NCBI GenBank assembly: GCA_033807695.1
Contig: CM066308.1
Location: 1,736,001-1,800,000 of the forward strand
Direction of reading: 5' to 3'
Origin: Daedaleopsis sinensis
Lineage: Eukaryota; Basidiomycota; Agaricomycetes; Polyporales; Polyporaceae
Length of the DNA: 64,000 nt
Below, one piece after another: positions 1 through 10,096 of this stretch. The notes under the pieces were generated by a model that was not told where the DNA came from, did not search any database, and saw only the letters and a list, made by a program, of their open reading frames with translations. The translations under genes were made by a program, and so were the position numbers. Every line of letters starts with the position of its first letter. Position 1 is the first letter of the stretch.

Positions 1-786
1 GCTGAGCTCGCAGCATAACAGTCTATCCCAGCGGCAGGATGGTAAGTGGCGTGACGTACTGAACTGTGCCACACAAGTCTCATCGGTTCCGCTCATGCAG
101 GTTCGTCCTAGTTAGTGAGTAGTATTCCCAACTACGTCGCTTCCTCGTCACTTATCGTGCTATAGCAATCACCACCGTAGGATATGGCGAGATCACGCCT
201 CGGTCCTTCTTGGGGCGAGTGATCACGCTCCCACTCCTGGTCTTCGGCCTGCTCCTTATCGCACTCCCGACCTTTGTCCTCGGCCGAGAGTTCAGTATCG
301 TCTGGGAGTTCATGGAAGAAGCCCAAGTGCGTCTCCTCCTGCGTCCGACTCTCCACTCTGACCCCTCCGGATAATCCTTACGTACCGTATGACCGGGCTT
401 GTGCTGAGCGCTGAGCATCCGTCTGTGCCGTCCCACAGAGAACCCGCGACGTCGACGAAGACTTCGACCCGTTCAACGACTCCGTAGCGTCGCCCCTCCT
501 CAACCGGCATCACGCGCGCGACCTCGCCGCGTCCACCTCCCTCTGGAGGATCGCTCCCGAGGAGATTACGCGCCCGCGCCCGCCCCAGAGCAGGGCCGCG
601 GGCTCTGGCAGTAGCCATGGCCTTGCTGCTGGGGAGACGCACGGCGAGCTCGCCGCGGAGCTCGCGGCGCTCCGGACTAAGGTGGAGATGCAGGAGGAGA
701 TGCTGCGGCGGATAGTGGACGCCGTGGAAGGGCGGACGCTGCAGAAAAGGGCCCCGGACGGTCAGGAGGGTCGCCGCAGTAGATAG
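1..786 (+). CDS. Voltage-gated-type K+ channel, 3' part (5' end outside window)
   Basis: Plasma-membrane potassium channel fragment. An exon at about 166-326 encodes the selectivity filter TVGYG (about 174-188), followed by a long hydrophobic helix (the S6-like inner helix) ending near REFSIVWE. A GT-AG intron (327-438, donor gtgcgt, acceptor ccacag) joins in phase 0 to the last exon 439-786, which encodes an acidic start, a Pro/Ser/Ala-rich linker and a Glu/Leu-rich stretch that looks like a cytoplasmic coiled coil, ending at TAG 784-786. TVGYG is the K+ filter of Shaker-like and two-pore channels. Only one pore is visible because the gene runs off the left edge, so the voltage-sensor helices cannot be checked. 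Small exons before 166 are likely but not resolved. Family call is firm; subtype is inference. Confidence 0.8.
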
Positions 787-1495
787 CACCGGGCCATGAG
801 GCTTGATGTTGAGGCCTAATGTCTGAGGGGCCCTGCAGGTGTGGTGGGCGTTTGTCTCCTTGGCTTGTGTGTATTTGCCGGACTGCATGGATGTTCAATT
901 GGAATTCTCAGGAGCTACGTTTCGTACAGCGTCTTCGGCGAGGTTGGGATATATATCGCGAATCGTCCGGACCTCGCTACGGCTGCGATAACTGCGGTCT
1001 GCGCAGCGCTGCAGCAGGAAAAAGGGTTGTACATTGACGCGTTTGTTGCGCGGCGGCCGCTTCGTTGAATGTGTAAGCGTCAGGGAGAAAGTGTAGGAAA
1101 ACTACTAGCCCTCACGGATATGTCGAACGGATGCAGTTGATCGAGTAACTCCCGGTTGGCTTCAGAGCAGGCACGCATTATCTGTGGTTCAAACTCAAAG
1201 TATTTGGTTGTAGAATACAAACTCGGGTCCTATTGTGTGTGCACATGCATCGATACCGTCCTAGTTTGTGTCAGCCCTAGTCGCCTTGACACAGAAACGT
1301 GTTTGCGCCGTTCGGCAGCAGGTGGCGCAATCGCACTCCGTCCTAAAAGTTCATGCACTTCCCCCGGTGACCAAGGCTTCAGCGTGCGCAGAGCGGGCTT
1401 TGATCGTGCAGCGACAGTCCTCGGGATAGCTATCCGTACGGAACATATCAGTTGACCGTTCGGAGGACCAAGTCCCGAGAGAAAGAGCGTCAGGC
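787..1495. other. Intergenic interval between K+ channel and P450
   Basis: No reading frame with recognisable protein features. The two flanking genes converge here, so the interval should hold both 3' UTRs and terminators. No tRNA or repeat was seen. Confidence 0.5.
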
Positions 1496-3511
1496 TTACG
1501 AGAGGATGCCGTCTTTCATCCTCGGCTCGATCACGATGGCCTCTCCGCGCTCGTCGAGCGGGGGGCCGATGTCGAAGACGTGCAAGACGCGGGCCACGTT
1601 GATAAACAGGGAGGCCTCCGCGAAGTAGCGTCCAGGACAAATTCTGTATGCGCGACGAGAGGACGACCCCGAGTGTAGGTGAGCTTCACGTAGATACGGT
1701 AACAAGACGGTAGCAGCATCGTTGCTTACCGCCTCCCGAAACCGAAAGCGGCCGTAGCAGGATCTCGGACATCGGAATTGAGCTTGCCGTCCTTGAGGAA
1801 TCTGTCCGGAAGGAAGCGCTCTGGGTCAGGGTACGCTTCTGGGTCGTGGAGTATCGCCCTAGCCACATAACGAAGACGTCAGAAGGGAGAAGGGAAGCGG
1901 AGGTATATATAGCAGACGGACCACACGTTCGCGAAGACGACGGTGCCGGCTGGGATAAAGTAACCCTCGTACTCGTCATCGTCGAAAACGGCATGCGGGA
2001 TGCACAACGGGACCGCGTTCTGCCAGCGAAGGCACTCCTTGATGATTGCGTTGATGTATGGAAGCTTCGCGCGATCCGAGTGCTCGGGCAGCCTGTTCGG
2101 GCCGACGACCCTGAGCAGCTCCTCCTGTGCCCGCTCGCGCACCTCTGGGTGGAGGGACATCGCGAGGAAGAACGTCTGAAACGTTGAGATGGTCTGTCCG
2201 CTAGCACGTCAGGTCCATGCCGTGAGTGTCCGCGCCGATCGCGTACTTACGGTATCTGCACCGCCTGAGCACACCCATAACGGACGCTTTTGAGCACGCG
2301 TGGCTCGCACGAGAGGACGCACACGCACCAGCATAGGCAATCGCCGCAACGTCCTTGGCGACGAGCTCGTCGTCGGAGTCCTTGCCTTCTTCCGTGGTCC
2401 CCAAGCTACCGAGAACGGTGCTCACAATCGAGCGCGGCGGTTTCTCGCCGTTCTACCGGTACGTTAACGAGCAGCCCGTCGATCATCATCTGCTGCGAGG
2501 CGTACCATCGCAGTCTTGGCCTGTTCGAAAGGCATATCGACCATCTCGTGCGACGCATCTCGCCACCGCTTTAGTCGCGTCTGGAAGCCGGCCCCGGGGA
2601 TCCAAGCGGGCACATGGCGCAGGAAGGGCAGGTACTCGACTAGGAAGGCACCGGGCGTCAGCCCCTCCGCTACGCCTTCCATGGCAGCATCGATGAGCTC
2701 GACCAGCCGGTCTCCGCGCTCGGCGATATCAATGCCGTAGACGACCTTGAGCACGCCTGACGCGAACGTGCTTCGGTGGCCCAAGAGAGCGTCAGATTAT
2801 AGTTAGGCATCGGCCTCACTGCACTGATGGACACCTGACGTACTGGCGGATGTGCTCCTCGAACCGCTCGGGGCTTGCGAGCAGTTTTTCGAGGAATAGG
2901 CCGGAGACCTCGCATTGGACAGCATAGTACTCGGAGAGTACTCCGGGGTGGAAGTGCTGCCAGAAGAGACGTCTGTGGCGACGCCAGTTCTGGCCATAGG
3001 GCATGAAGCCAAAGTCCCACTCCCAGCCGATCCTAGTCAACAGCGTGCACCATGAGAAGGTTAGCGTTACGGCAAGAAGATGAGGACCCACAAGTCGAAC
3101 ATCGGTGATTGCGGCCTGTCAGAGTAGTTCGCAGACCGTTTATCGAGGAGATCGAAGACCGCTTTGTAGCTTCCGAGAACGAGCATGGGTTGCCCTAGGG
3201 TCCGAAAGAACAGGACGTCACCTGTGTTAGGTGTGGAGGTCAGGTCAAGGACAAGATCATTCTGTCACAGGTCATTGCAGTTAACACGTACCGTATTTCG
3301 CACACATGTCCCTGTAGGTGATCCATGGCGAGGTATTGGTCGGTATATCGAGCAGATTGCCCACGAGAGGGAGGGGCAGAGGTCCAGGAGGCAGAGGTCT
3401 ACCTTTGGTGCGCGCCCTCCAGCGCAGAGTGGACTGTACATAGCGGATGACGACCGCGAGTACGAGGCCTAAGGCAGCGACAGTTAGGGTTGGGGAAGGT
3501 GCAGCAGCCAT
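1496..3511 (-). CDS. Cytochrome P450 monooxygenase, intact, 9 exons
   Basis: Haem-thiolate monooxygenase, membrane-anchored in the ER by an N-terminal hydrophobic segment (residues about 8-22), followed by the proline hinge [13 protein letters not shown]. Exons read on the minus strand: 3511-3292, 3221-3092, 3032-2835, 2770-2506, 2452-2329, 2264-2251, 2193-1922, 1858-1730, 1643-1496. They total 1,500 nt, a 499-aa protein, the normal P450 size. Landmarks in order: WxxxR-like helix C ([11 protein letters not shown]), I-helix AGGADT assembled across the 14-nt exon, ExxR (KECLRW), PERF, and the haem loop FGFGRRICPGR split by the last intron. The Cys ligand is present. It resembles the large basidiomycete P450 families usually labelled O-methylsterigmatocystin oxidoreductase-like; the substrate is unknown. 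One acceptor (exon 4, aag) is non-pyrimidine and less certain. A decayed relative lies head-to-head at 5.8 kb. Confidence 0.92.
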
Positions 3512-5690
3512 GGTGATCTGTCCCAACTCGAACCTTGGGCCCACTCTTATCGTAACTGAGCGAGACGCCAGCTTAGGCTCTCTCGTAAGTGTACGCACAT
3601 ATTTTGTCAGCGTTGTCAGATAGACACAGGAGTAGATTCAAGTCTAAAAACCGCACAAAACCCCTACGGGCGGGGCACTTTTCCACTACCGGGACGTAAG
3701 TCGTAGGTCAGGGCGAGGAAGTGTCATAGCTTAATTGAGAGCTCACCCGGGGTATGGTGGCGTTCCTGTGGCGTTCCCGACTTGTTCTGTGCAGCTCATG
3801 TATTGCTTGCGGCCTCGGATGATCGGAGACAGTGTCTGCACCTCTTTCAGTATACTTTGTCTTTGCAGATTCCAGGGAGCCTATTTCGATCAGAATCTTG
3901 AGCGCGAAGTGGCAAAAGTTGTGACAAGGGATGGCTCAGCTGACTGCCACTGATACCTGCAATACGATCCAGGGAGTTGAATGCCGGCGCAGGATCGATG
4001 ACGCAAGTCGTGGCGAGCCGCGGGCGCGAGTGGGATGTGTATGAGTGTCTAACCGACAGCTCGTCGATGGCGATCAGTGACTAGGGACGTGTGAGTGCGC
4101 TCAAGTCTTCGTGGTTTGATTTGCACGTCGGTCAATTTCCATTTGGGACAACGAATAAGGTTCTGGGGCGCACGTCGCCTTGCAGGTGGGGGGTCCGGCT
4201 GAGTTCGGTTCGCGCATACCGGCGCCCATGCATGTCGTACTCACTCTACCATCGCCCGACCACGGAGGAGCAGGTGTCAGCCAGCCAGCCAGCCAGCCAC
4301 GCGCAAGCAGAAGGGGCAAGCGTACCGGAGGGAGGGAGAGCGGAACACGGTTATTTTTGGAGGGTCCGATGAAATGCACATCATACACACCCGCCCTCGG
4401 GGAGCCGTTCTCACTGCTGTCGTGTGTCCTGAGACCGGTGTTCGACGATACGTCTGTCGGGGAAGCAGCCACCGCATTGTCAGCGTAGGGAGTGAGTGTA
4501 TGTGTCAGATACCAAGGATGTGAAAACCTCACCATTAATGGGATCAAGGGCCCTGGATATGCGATATGGAGCGAACAACGGTATTTCTTCTGGTGTACGT
4601 GAGAAGATGGTTCTTGACCTAGAAGACGAAGGGAAGAAGCACAAAAACGAGGCGATTTCTGACACTAGAATCATGCCCTGGTGGACCGCTATCCAGCGCA
4701 TCCGACAAACTCAGAGCAAAGCTCCAGCAAAGCCAATGCGGAGGGCATTCGTCGAAACACGTGTCCAGGTTCACCGCGACCGTGTACATCACGGTTCGCG
4801 CATACACGGATTGGCGGCCATTTGCAGGTCGCAGAGACACTCATGCCCTCCAAATAGCATGCTATGTCCACTCCTAAGGGTACTCAATATCACCTGTCTT
4901 AACTGGGAAGCTCTTATGTTTTATGAGTCCGTCATGAAGAATGATAAAGAAGTGAAAGGGACGTACCGGCTGAGCATCGTCGCGCAGTCACGTCGGCAAT
5001 TGATTCTCAATAACCTTCATAACATCTTCTCTAAGTGTCAGCTGCAGGCGCAATTCCTTATATGTAGTACTGGTACTGAGATGGAGGTTTCATGATGGAG
5101 ACATGATGCCATCGATGGTCGGTCGTCACCAGGCCTCGTGGTGGCGGGACTGTTTGTCTGTGTTAGGATCAGAGGCTTTTGCATGACATGACCAAACAAC
5201 GCCTGCAGCGTCAGCCCACTGCGTGAGTATACGTAATCGTCACTTCAAGACTCGCCTCCAGATTCGACCAGCAACTCTCTGAAGGTGCTCGGGATAGTAA
5301 CCCAAGATTCTGAAATGCCAGCTCTCTCTGCCATCTCAGCTGTCAGGTCTCCCATCATGACGTCCCTAGCGACTATCGCCTTCGCACCACTCTTACTTGA
5401 CGTGCTTGAGTATCTCTCATGTCATTCTCTTCCTGCTAGTTGGGTCAATTTCTTTGATACACACCGAAATTTTTAGACCACTTTCCATCTAATGCTATGA
5501 GCAGCTGACTGAGCAACAGCGTCCTCAGGCCTCAGGCTCGGGGTCTATAGCATACGTAACCGCTCAGCTTTTCACACTGACGCAGCTTCAACTTGAATGC
5601 CCTGTATATGACAGGTGAGTACCGGTCTGCTACCGGACATGACTCATGTGAGTGCTCTCAGAAACTCTGGCATGCCGTGGTCACTCAGAG
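3512..5690. other. Intergenic region between divergent P450 gene and pseudogene
   Basis: About 2.2 kb with both P450 promoters at its ends. A frame of 199 codons (4496-5095, plus) has no recognisable domain and no convincing start, so it is not called. A short CCAG repeat lies near 4278. Nothing else is supported. Confidence 0.4.
4278..4298. repeat. CCAG tetranucleotide microsatellite
   Basis: About five consecutive copies of agcc/ccag. Simple-sequence repeat with no evident function. Confidence 0.8.
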
Positions 5691-5697
5691 TATATAG
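5691..5697 (+). promoter_or_regulatory. TATA-like element of the P450 pseudogene
   Basis: tatatag lies about 80 bp before the pseudogene's ATG at 5776, a normal spacing for a fungal TATA box. The promoter-like sequence has outlived the reading frame. Confidence 0.4.
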
Positions 5698-5775
5698 TAG
5701 TAAGCTCAGCTCAGCTTCCCACTGTCGACCTCCTGCCTCGCAGCTCACATCTGCAGTCATCCTCATCCATCACCC

Positions 5776-7453
5776 ATGCTATCACTGATAGAGCTACCTA
5801 GCCCTCTTCCTGCCCTCCTTTCGTTCCTGGTCACAGCCTACGGTTTGTTATCTTTTGTTATACCTAATGGCGCTATGGAGCCGGAGCTACTACGGACTGC
5901 CGCTGCCACCGGGACCGAGGGGTTTGCCGTTCATAGGGAACATGTCTCACATGTGCAATTGAGCCACAGTTCTGGAGAGCACACCAAGAGCTGCGTGAGA
6001 AATTCGGTGAGTCTTTAGATCTTCAAAGCCCGAGGTACCCAGGTTGCGGTCATGACATCACACAACGTGGACCTGTAGGAGACACCGTGTATGTCCCTGT
6101 CATGGGACAAAGCATCGACGTCCTTGGAGCTCCCGCGCTATCACCGACATACTCGAGAAGCGGTCAGCAATCACTTCGGACAGACAGCAAAGCCCCCTCA
6201 TTGCCCTGTGAGTATCCCCGGATATTGTCGCGCAATCGTGACGTTCCTTGCTCTTCGTTGAGAACCGGACACGAGGGCAACTTCTCGATGCACCCCTACA
6301 GCCAGTGGTGGAGACGTCATATGGGTGCGTTCTGGCAACACTTCCTGCCCGCGTCTGTCGGGACACACCCTGGCCCCCAGAAGAATTCCGCGCACATGTT
6401 CCTCAGGAAGTTACTGTCCAGCCCACTCAACTTCGGGAGCACATCCGTTGGTGAGTTGTGCGACTAGCGTCCTGCATTCCAGCCGATGAGTATACCCCCA
6501 TCCAGAGCTTTTTCTGCAGCGATTATTAAGGTCGTGTACGGGTTTTATGTCTCCGGCGAAGACGACGAGCATATCATGAAGATCGTACGGATCGTGGGGT
6601 TCACGCTGGCTCACGGCATTCGTAGGTGCGTGCCAACGGCTCGATCTCTCTCAAACCTGGCATCTTTATCTCCAACGCCTCCTGATCAGGCGGCGCGGAC
6701 ACTGTACGTCCAATGCACTCATCCCTTTGTCCGTACGACTGACTCTACCTACCGTTGTATTGCAGACGTTCTCGACTCTGCAGACTTTCTTCCTCGCGAT
6801 GACCCTTTATCCCGACGTTCAGAGACGTGCGCAAGCCGAACTCGACGCTGCAGTCGGTCCTCATCGGTTTCCCGAGCACAGTGACCAGGCCAACCTCCCT
6901 TACATCAACGTGATCGTTAAGGAGGCGATCCGATGGCAGCCAGTCGTCCCGCTGGCTCTTCCGCACATGAGCACGGAAGACATGGCGTACAACGGGTACT
7001 TCATCCCCGCAGGATCCGTCACATTCGGCAATACCTGGCGAGTCCCGGCTTAGTTTCACCGTCGCGCAGGGTGCTAACACAGCGAACGGGCCCAGGGCTT
7101 GCTTGCACGACCGAAGACGTACCCGGGCCCCGAACGCTTCTGGCCTCAGCGCTTTCTCCGCGACGGAAAAACAGATCCCGCAGACGTGGACCCCTCGCGG
7201 TTCGCGTTTGGCTTTGGCAGAAGGTGACTTGTGTGATGCGTTAGCATGTCCTAGTGTATAAGAACTGACAACGACGGTGGCATGCACTCATCGTCCACAG
7301 GATATGCCCGGGAAGACACTACGCCGAGGCGTCGCTGTTCATCCACGTCGCGATGCTCCTGCATGCGTTCAACGTCACTCCGCCTCGGGACGAGAACGGA
7401 AGGAAATCCCTGTTGAGCTCGAGATGTCGAGCAGGATCGTCTCTATAGTTTAG
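5776..7453 (+). pseudogene. Cytochrome P450 pseudogene, relative of the gene at 1.5-3.5 kb
   Basis: P450 landmarks appear in order but in shifting frames: membrane anchor from ATG 5776, LPPGPRGLPFIGN near 5910-5945, a WRAHQELREKFG-like segment one frame away near 5970, VYVPVMGQSI near 6090, then a further shift at about 6135. Next come a helix-C-like QWWRRHMGAFWQHF (about 6300), AIIKVVYGF (6520), I-helix GADT on a 14-nt exon (6690-6703), ExxR (KEAIRW, about 6920), PERFWPQRF, FGFGRR before an intron, ICPGRHYAEASLF (about 7300) and a C-terminus ending near 7453. At least five frame breaks are visible. The segment between the F/G-helix region and the I-helix (about 6625-6685), roughly 100 residues in the intact gene, is largely gone. 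Splice sites are mostly conserved. Cannot encode a functional P450 as it stands. Confidence 0.88.
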
Positions 7454-8164
7454 TTCGTGTATGGTCCCCGCGCTGATTCTCGGGTCCTATAGATATTCCA
7501 GGGGCTGCCGCTGCACGATTGAGCCACGGTAAGAACCGGTAGGGGAGCAGGTACTGGCTGACGTGGTTAGGTACCCTGTGGAGACTCTGCCGCATACCTC
7601 GGACTCGGGGCAAAGTCTCTTAGTAGACTACCGGTCCACAAGCATGGCTTCCGGGTACCGTGCTTGTTCTTGTATCACCCTGTGTGCAGATCCTCATTAT
7701 CTTATCACTCTCCTTGGATTTGGGAAACGAACGCGTCGACTGACGACTGACTTAGCTTTATAAGTCGTCAGACCACGGCGAAACGCGATGGATGTCAACT
7801 CCCGTGATCGCGTAGTGTCTTTCCGTTCTCCCCATGTCCACACGGTACTACACCTCATGCCGAAGAGTATCAAGATTGAAGAAGGCATTAAAACATACCG
7901 ATGGCGAGTGTCTGAAGACAGTATCTATTAAGAATGGTTCTAGGTTGATAGCTAGTAAAGGGCAAACAAGCGTGTTGCTAAGCTACAGGACAACTACAGG
8001 ATGTAAAAGTCTAAAGATGACAATGTACTATGCATGGCAGCGTCAACAAAGTACACGATGAGACAACAAGTCTAGTCCGCGACAACGAAGAAAGATGTAG
8101 AGTCGAGAAGCAATAGTAACATGAAGCCATCGTATGGGCTTCAACATGAATTGTGCGTAAGAGG
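7454..8164. other. Intergenic interval
   Basis: No supported gene. It lies between the convergent 3' ends of the P450 pseudogene and the minus-strand gene starting at 9235. Confidence 0.45.
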
Positions 8165-9235
8165 TCATGACGTGAGGGCATTGAGATCGAACCCGCTGAA
8201 CGACCTTGACCGCGGCCGTGGTGCCCGCCGCGCGTCGCTACCCGGCCTCGGCCTGAGCGTGCTGTCCGTATACCGCGGATGCGGGGTCGGCCGCGGCGGA
8301 GGCGGAGGCGGGGTTGCGTAGCTCGGTCGGCGGACCAAGAACGGGGTGACGGCCAGCCCGAGTGTGCTGGACTGCACCCGGGGGCGGGGGGACGTATCGT
8401 CCGTGCTTTGGGCATACGGGAAGGGGACATGTGTGATGTGTGAGCGTGGGGGGTAGAGGAGGTCGCACGCCGACTTGTTCTTGTTGTACCGGCTCATGCC
8501 CAGCGAACGCGGCGAATCATCGAGTCGGACAAGGGTGGGGCTCGTCTGCGCGCTGGAGTCGTGGTAGGAGGAGGAGGAGGAGTCGAACTCGCACGACGGT
8601 CGGATGGACAGCATGGGTAGAGGGGGAGGTGTGTGCAAGACGGAAGGCCAGCTCGTCTCGCTGGAGCTCTTCGAGTCGGGACGGCCGGAGCGACGCGTTG
8701 ACGGGGTCGACCATGTGCTATTGGTCTCTTGCGAAAGAGAGGGACTCTCGTCCGGTAGTCGGCGCGTCTTGGTGATATGACCCGCAGTGCTCCCGAGAGA
8801 AGAACGCCGAGTGCGAAGAGGGGGAGGAGATCTGACGATACATGGGGTACGGGTTTCGGCAGGATGCTCGGACATTGTACGCCCATGCGTCAAGAGATAG
8901 GGCCGTCTTGGTGTCTGATAGCTTTGCAAAGCCAGTGCGGACTGGGTTCGAGCGCAGGTAGATCCCTTGGTGTAAGGGCCTCCCGTACCCGGCGGAGGAG
9001 GACAGCTGTTGAGCACTTGGTAGATCACGGAGTCGAGGGAATCTTGGTGGGGTTGGGACCGCTCTCGCTGGAGTTGTGCTGAATGACTTCGGGTGATTTG
9101 CTCCCATTCTGGGACCCGTGAGCAGTTCAACGAGCAGTACTGGCCATACTGAGACGGTTTGAACTTCCGTTTGCAGGTGCCGCAGGTGCTGCTCTTCGGA
9201 GAGGAAGAGGCGAAAAGACTCTTGAGGGCCTTCAT
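8165..9235 (-). CDS. Hypothetical protein with N-terminal Cys cluster and disordered Pro/Ser-rich body
   Basis: Single-exon gene of 356 aa beginning MKALKSLF. The frame is open a little further upstream but only from a GTG, and the TATA-like element near 9317-9326 fits the ATG at 9235. Residues about 18-37 carry C-x2-C-x12-C-x3-C (CGTC...CSLNC), a plausible single zinc-binding knuckle resembling treble-clef or MYM-like fingers. The rest is low-complexity: serine and proline runs, many SP/TP sites, a stretch of six prolines and an Arg-rich C-terminus (RPRSRSFSGFDLNAL). No enzyme domain or membrane segment. Composition suggests a regulated, disordered adaptor or nuclear protein, but that is inference. 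High GC and the unbroken frame support it being real. Confidence 0.6.
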   Translation of the reverse strand: MKALKSLFASSSPKSSTCGTCKRKFKPSQYGQYCSLNCSRVPEWEQITRSHSAQLQRERSQPHQDSLDSVIYQVLNSCPPPPGTGGPYTKGSTCARTQSALALQSYQTPRRPYLLTHGRTMSEHPAETRTPCIVRSPPPLRTRRSSLGSTAGHITKTRRLPDESPSLSQETNSTWSTPSTRRSGRPDSKSSSETSWPSVLHTPPPLPMLSIRPSCEFDSSSSSYHDSSAQTSPTLVRLDDSPRSLGMSRYNKNKSACDLLYPPRSHITHVPFPYAQSTDDTSPRPRVQSSTLGLAVTPFLVRRPSYATPPPPPPRPTPHPRYTDSTLRPRPGSDARRAPRPRSRSFSGFDLNALTS

Positions 9236-9316
9236 GGCGGATACAGGGAAAGACTGGGGTCGGGGGTTCTCTTCAGACGAACGCACCTGGAGGGCAGCTG
9301 CGCTTGTACAAAGAGG

Positions 9317-9326
9317 TCTTTATATC
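9317..9326 (-). promoter_or_regulatory. TATA-like element of the Cys-cluster gene
   Basis: Minus-strand gatataaaga, about 80 bp before the chosen ATG at 9235. It favours that ATG over an upstream GTG. Confidence 0.45.
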
Positions 9327-9329
9327 GCT

Positions 9330-10096
9330 TGCGTACCACGCTACACGCGATATCCGACGAGATAGCCAGGGATAAAGCATCGACCAGATGCAAAACAGAG
9401 CACCGAGCGACTGCCTGAACGCGGGAGGCAAGGGTTGTGGCTTTGAGAGAGGCAGAACGGGTAAAATTGTGCTGATGCTTTGTATCTGTTGGGGTACAGT
9501 GGCTGATGACACGAAGCTGGCGAGTACTGCAGTCAGACTGCAGTGCTTCATTTATTCGAGGGGGTGCTGACATCGCAGGCTCCACTGCATACTCATATAT
9601 AAACTTACTGTACTCCTCCAGACTCCTCCGGATCCTCGCTACGCTCCAGCTTAACTAGATATCGATGGGCTTCTTGCACGTGTTTGCTGTGACCATAGCT
9701 AGCCAGAAATCCGATATAGACCAAGTAAATATCATGTAGGTCACTCGGGGGCATTGTTGTATAAATGCAGCTGAGGGTGGAGGGGAGCCAGATAAACTTC
9801 AGGGTCTCTGCATGTAGTCGATGCGGCGCAGATCAGAAGAGGCCCCAGTCCGATAGCCGCAAGCAAAATGCGTTACCGGAAAACCCCGGACGCCCAGACG
9901 ACTAGATCACGTGCTCCGTTTCCGAAACTTTTTGGGCGGCAAGACGGCTTGGACTTGTACTCCCGAACGAATTGGCTAAGGACGTTAGCTCCTAGGCTCC
10001 TCTACTAGCATCTTAGCTTTGCTATCACAGCTCACTACTGCTATCTGTGCGCTCTTCTCAGAATTGTCTAGCTTCCAGTGACATCACTTGAGCCAT
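9330..10096. other. Divergent intergenic region, upstream of NAT10 homologue
   Basis: Shared upstream region of the minus-strand gene at 9235 and the plus-strand gene at 10097. It holds a TATA-like tataaatg at 9760-9767. No coding region supported. Confidence 0.4.

Noticed and set aside
4496..5095. 199-codon plus-strand frame
   Set aside because: Opens at a GTG, first ATG well inside, no domain, no splice support, no paralogue in the window.
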